From an uncultured Flavobacteriales bacterium (GTDB lineage: Bacteria > Bacteroidota > Bacteroidia > Flavobacteriales > Vicingaceae), in assembly GCA_946886085.1 (NCBI GenBank), contig CAMPHX010000034.1, positions 1 to 8,414 on the forward strand: a stretch of 8,414 bases of DNA, written 5' to 3'. Of this stretch, positions 5,915 through 8,414 are shown piece after piece. Each line of letters begins with the position of its first letter. Within the stretch, counting starts at the first letter, position 1. Position numbers and translations under genes: made by a program. The notes beneath the pieces were generated by a model. It was not told the origin of the DNA and did no database searches. It saw only the letters and a program-made list of their open reading frames with translations.

Positions 5915-8414
5915 TTATTTTTCAGCGTCTTTTTCTGAGCTGGTGTCCGCTTTTTTAGATTTTTCTTTAACAACGGTCATTACCAATTCTTTAGTAACTT
6001 TATCCAGTTCTATTTTAATAGTATCACCTTCTTTAATTTTTGATTGAATAATCTCTTCAGCCAACGGATCTTCCAAATATTTTTGGATAGCTCTTTTTAA
6101 AGGTCTTGCTCCATAAGCAGCATCATAACCCTTATCGGCAATAAAGTCTTTAGCATCGTTCGCCAAATCAATTTTATACCCTAAGCCCTGAATACGTTTG
6201 TATAAGCTTTCTAATTCAATATCAATAATTTTGAAAATATCATCTTTTGATAATGAATTGAAAATGACAACATCATCAATTCTATTAAGGAACTCAGGAG
6301 CAAAGGCTTTTTTCAATGCATTTTGAATAACGCTTGCCGAATGTTCATCAACAGATTCTTTTTTAGCTGAAGTAGCAAAACCTACTCCCTGACCAAAATC
6401 TTTTAACTGACGTGCTCCAATATTAGATGTCATAATAATAATGGTATTCTTGAAATTGATTTTTCTACCTAAGCTATCGGTTAAAATACCATCATCTAAT
6501 GCTTGTAATAAAAGATTAAACACATCCGGATGAGCTTTTTCAATCTCATCAAGCAATACAATAGAGTAGGGCTTTCTTCTTACTTTTTCAGTAAGCTGTC
6601 CACCTTCTTCGTAACCTACATAGCCCGGAGGAGCACCAACCAAACGAGAAACAGCAAATTTTTCCATGTATTCACTCATATCAATTCTGATAAGCGCATC
6701 TTCACTATCAAATAAATACCTGGCTAATACTTTTGCTAATTGAGTTTTACCAACTCCTGTTGGTCCTAAGAAAATAAAACTTCCAATAGGTTTGTTTGGG
6801 TCTTTAAGTCCGGCTCTGTTTCTCTGAATAGCTTTAACCACTTTTTTAATGGCATCATTTTGTCCGATAACTTTATCGTGAATTTCATCAAACATTTTAA
6901 ATAAACGATCGCCTTCTGCTTGAGCTACACGTTGAACAGGAACTCCTGACATCATAGAAACCACTTCAGCAACACTTTCCTCAGAAACTGTTTCTTTATT
7001 GTTTTTAGTTTCTTCTTCCCATGCTGTTTTAGCATCATCCAACTCTTTTAAAAGTGTTCTTTCGGTATCTCTTAACTGAGCAGCTTCTTCATATTTCTGA
7101 CTTTTTACCACATGACTTTTCTTTGCCTTTATTTCATCAATTTTTTTCTCAATTTCAATGATATTTTTAGGCACTTTAATGTTGGTAATATGTACTCGAG
7201 AACCGGCTTCATCCAACGCATCAATCGCTTTATCCGGTAAATGTCTGTCAGTAATGTATCTATCTGTTAATGTTACACAAGCTTTAATAGCATCTTCTGT
7301 GTAAACAACATTATGATGATCTTCATATTTCTCTTTAATATTTTCAAGTATCTGCATAGTTTCTTCAACCGTAGCAGGATCTATCACTACTTTTTGAAAT
7401 CTTCTTTCCAGCGCACCATCTTTCTCTATGTATTGTCTGTATTCATCAAGAGTGGTAGCACCAATACATTGAAGCTCGCCTCTTGCTAACGCAGGTTTGA
7501 ACATATTAGAAGCATCTAAAGAACCTGTAGCACCTCCGGCACCAATAATGGTATGAATTTCATCAATAAACAAAATAATGTCGGGAGATTTCTCCAATTC
7601 ATTCATCACCGCTTTCATACGTTCTTCAAACTGTCCTCTGTATTTTGTTCCTGCCACCAAAGAAGCCAAATCTAATGTTACAATTCTTTTGTTGAACAAT
7701 ACACGAGAAACTTTCTTTTGAACAATACGCAACGCTAAACCTTCTGCAATAGCAGATTTACCCACACCTGGTTCTCCAATTAAAATAGGATTGTTCTTTT
7801 TTCTTCTACTTAAGATTTGAGAAACACGCTCTATTTCTTTTTCACGACCAACAATAGGGTCTAACTTACCATCTTCGGCATATTTGGTTAAATCTCTACC
7901 AAAATTATCCAAAACAGGTGTTTTAGATTTGCTTTCTGAACCTTTTGAAGGACCACCGCCTCCGCCCATAAAACCTTTTCCGCTGTCGTCATCGTCATCA
8001 GATGAAGCTCCCGGGAATTCCGATTTAGGGTTAAAATCTTCTGACGAGTTTAATATCATAATTTCTTCTTTTACTTTGTCGTAATTAACATCAAATTGTT
8101 GTAATGTTTGTGTGGCAACATTATCTTGATCTTTTAATATAGACAATAATAAATGTTCTGTACCAATTACATTACTTTTAAACAATTTGGCTTCTAAATA
8201 AGTTATCTTTAATACCTTTTCTGCTTGTTTTACCAATGGAATGTTTAATAATTGACTAGGAATTCCTGAACCGGTTTTAGTAGAAAGTTCAATTTGTGCT
8301 CTCAAATCTTTCGGATTTACACCTAACGATTCAAGAATTTTTACTGCCAATCCATTACCTTCTCGTATAATTCCTAATAAGAGATGTTCTACTCCGACTA
8401 TATTGGAGTAGAAC
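5915..8414 (-). CDS. clpC: ClpC AAA+ unfoldase subunit, 5' end beyond the window
   Basis: The ATPase of a Clp protease, which unfolds substrates and feeds them to ClpP. It is open at the right edge: the frame continues through codons 8413-8351 (reading [16 protein letters not shown]) before the TTG at 8350, so that TTG is not the start. Of about 850 residues, 832 are visible. Numbered from the first visible codon: the double Clp N repeat is at about 1-120 (second repeat [13 protein letters not shown]); an Asp/Gly-rich linker is at about 138-155; AAA1 has Walker A GEPGVGKS (213-220) and Walker B IILFIDE (279-285); a coiled-coil middle domain with a UVR-like motif is at about 416-470; AAA2 has Walker A GPTGVGKT (550-557), Walker B SIVLLDE (617-623) and sensor-2 GARP (768-771). 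The short coiled coil fits ClpC rather than ClpB. In AAA2, the segment GQGVGF (674-679) lies where ClpP-binding loops occur. The C-terminus is a charged [13 protein letters not shown] tail. No adaptor or clpP gene is nearby. Confidence 0.95.
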   Translation of the reverse strand, partial: FYSNIVGVEHLLLGIIREGNGLAVKILESLGVNPKDLRAQIELSTKTGSGIPSQLLNIPLVKQAEKVLKITYLEAKLFKSNVIGTEHLLLSILKDQDNVATQTLQQFDVNYDKVKEEIMILNSSEDFNPKSEFPGASSDDDDDSGKGFMGGGGGPSKGSESKSKTPVLDNFGRDLTKYAEDGKLDPIVGREKEIERVSQILSRRKKNNPILIGEPGVGKSAIAEGLALRIVQKKVSRVLFNKRIVTLDLASLVAGTKYRGQFEERMKAVMNELEKSPDIILFIDEIHTIIGAGGATGSLDASNMFKPALARGELQCIGATTLDEYRQYIEKDGALERRFQKVVIDPATVEETMQILENIKEKYEDHHNVVYTEDAIKACVTLTDRYITDRHLPDKAIDALDEAGSRVHITNIKVPKNIIEIEKKIDEIKAKKSHVVKSQKYEEAAQLRDTERTLLKELDDAKTAWEEETKNNKETVSEESVAEVVSMMSGVPVQRVAQAEGDRLFKMFDEIHDKVIGQNDAIKKVVKAIQRNRAGLKDPNKPIGSFIFLGPTGVGKTQLAKVLARYLFDSEDALIRIDMSEYMEKFAVSRLVGAPPGYVGYEEGGQLTEKVRRKPYSIVLLDEIEKAHPDVFNLLLQALDDGILTDSLGRKINFKNTIIIMTSNIGARQLKDFGQGVGFATSAKKESVDEHSASVIQNALKKAFAPEFLNRIDDVVIFNSLSKDDIFKIIDIELESLYKRIQGLGYKIDLANDAKDFIADKGYDAAYGARPLKRAIQKYLEDPLAEEIIQSKIKEGDTIKIELDKVTKELVMTVVKEKSKKADTSSEKDAEK
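8386..8414. repeat. Perfect 10-bp inverted repeat at the window edge
   Basis: GTTCTACTCC (8386-8395) and GGAGTAGAAC (8405-8414) are exact inverted copies around nine bases, ending at the last base supplied. The inner copy encodes the conserved Gly-Val-Glu of ClpC. The outer copy encodes Phe-Tyr-Ser, where ClpC proteins usually have something like RLGH. It may be a fold-back artefact of the end of the source sequence, or chance. Confidence 0.6.

Noticed and set aside
7884..8084. Plus-strand open frame rich in Pro and Ser opposite the clpC linker
   Set aside because: It is the antisense shadow of the Asp/Gly-rich linker, with no start signal or family resemblance. The same holds for the frames opposite the ABC, HAD and clpC genes at 3310-3501, 3811-4095, 5174-5374 and 6530-6715.
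8348..8350. TTG at 8350 as the clpC start codon
   Set aside because: The same frame continues upstream without a stop to the window edge and encodes [16 protein letters not shown], the conserved first Clp N repeat, so the start lies outside the window.
1..8414. CRISPR array, tRNA, rRNA or insertion-sequence genes
   Set aside because: No regularly spaced repeats, transposase-like frames or RNA gene signatures were seen. The longest non-coding gap is 190 bases.

Overview
The window is a compact, AT-rich stretch of bacterial chromosome that reads as Bacteroidota, most likely a member of the Flavobacteriales. The evidence is the resemblance of the proteins to that group (a Lys-rich extended cold-shock protein, a YjjG-type HAD nucleotidase, a ClpC with an Asp/Gly-rich linker), start codons without convincing Shine-Dalgarno sequences, and promoter-like boxes of the Bacteroidota type (TAnnTTTG). 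The taxonomic call is an inference from sequence character, not a database match.

Layout from left to right: (1) an XRE/S24 LexA-like repressor on + that appears to keep its complete self-cleavage machinery; (2) a class V PLP aminotransferase on -, whose stop codon directly abuts that of the repressor; (3) a 190-bp divergent gap with a good -7 box and a leader that can fold, in front of a cold-shock-domain protein on +; (4) a 139-bp convergent gap holding an 85-bp element with inverted ends that looks like a dispersed REP/MITE-type repeat; (5) an O6-alkylguanine-DNA alkyltransferase (Ogt type) on -; (6) a 53-bp divergent gap with candidate promoters on both strands and a 10-bp direct repeat; (7) an MsbA-like ABC half-transporter on +; (8) a YjjG-like pyrimidine 5'-nucleotidase on +; (9) a convergent gap with a 34-nt hairpin and U-tract that should terminate clpC; (10) clpC on -, running off the right edge so that its first few residues are missing.

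The genes are mostly single transcription units in alternating orientation, so there is no obvious operon-encoded pathway. Several products share a stress or genome-hygiene theme: a damage-responsive type of repressor, a DNA alkylation repair protein, a nucleotidase whose family cleans up non-canonical pyrimidine nucleotides, a cold-shock protein and a Clp unfoldase. The orientations argue against co-regulation and the theme may be chance. I do not see a new biological system here. The points most worth a second look are the self-cleavable repressor, the apparently leaderless ogt promoter, the folded leader of the cold-shock gene, the 85-bp repeat element and a suspicious inverted repeat at the extreme right edge.
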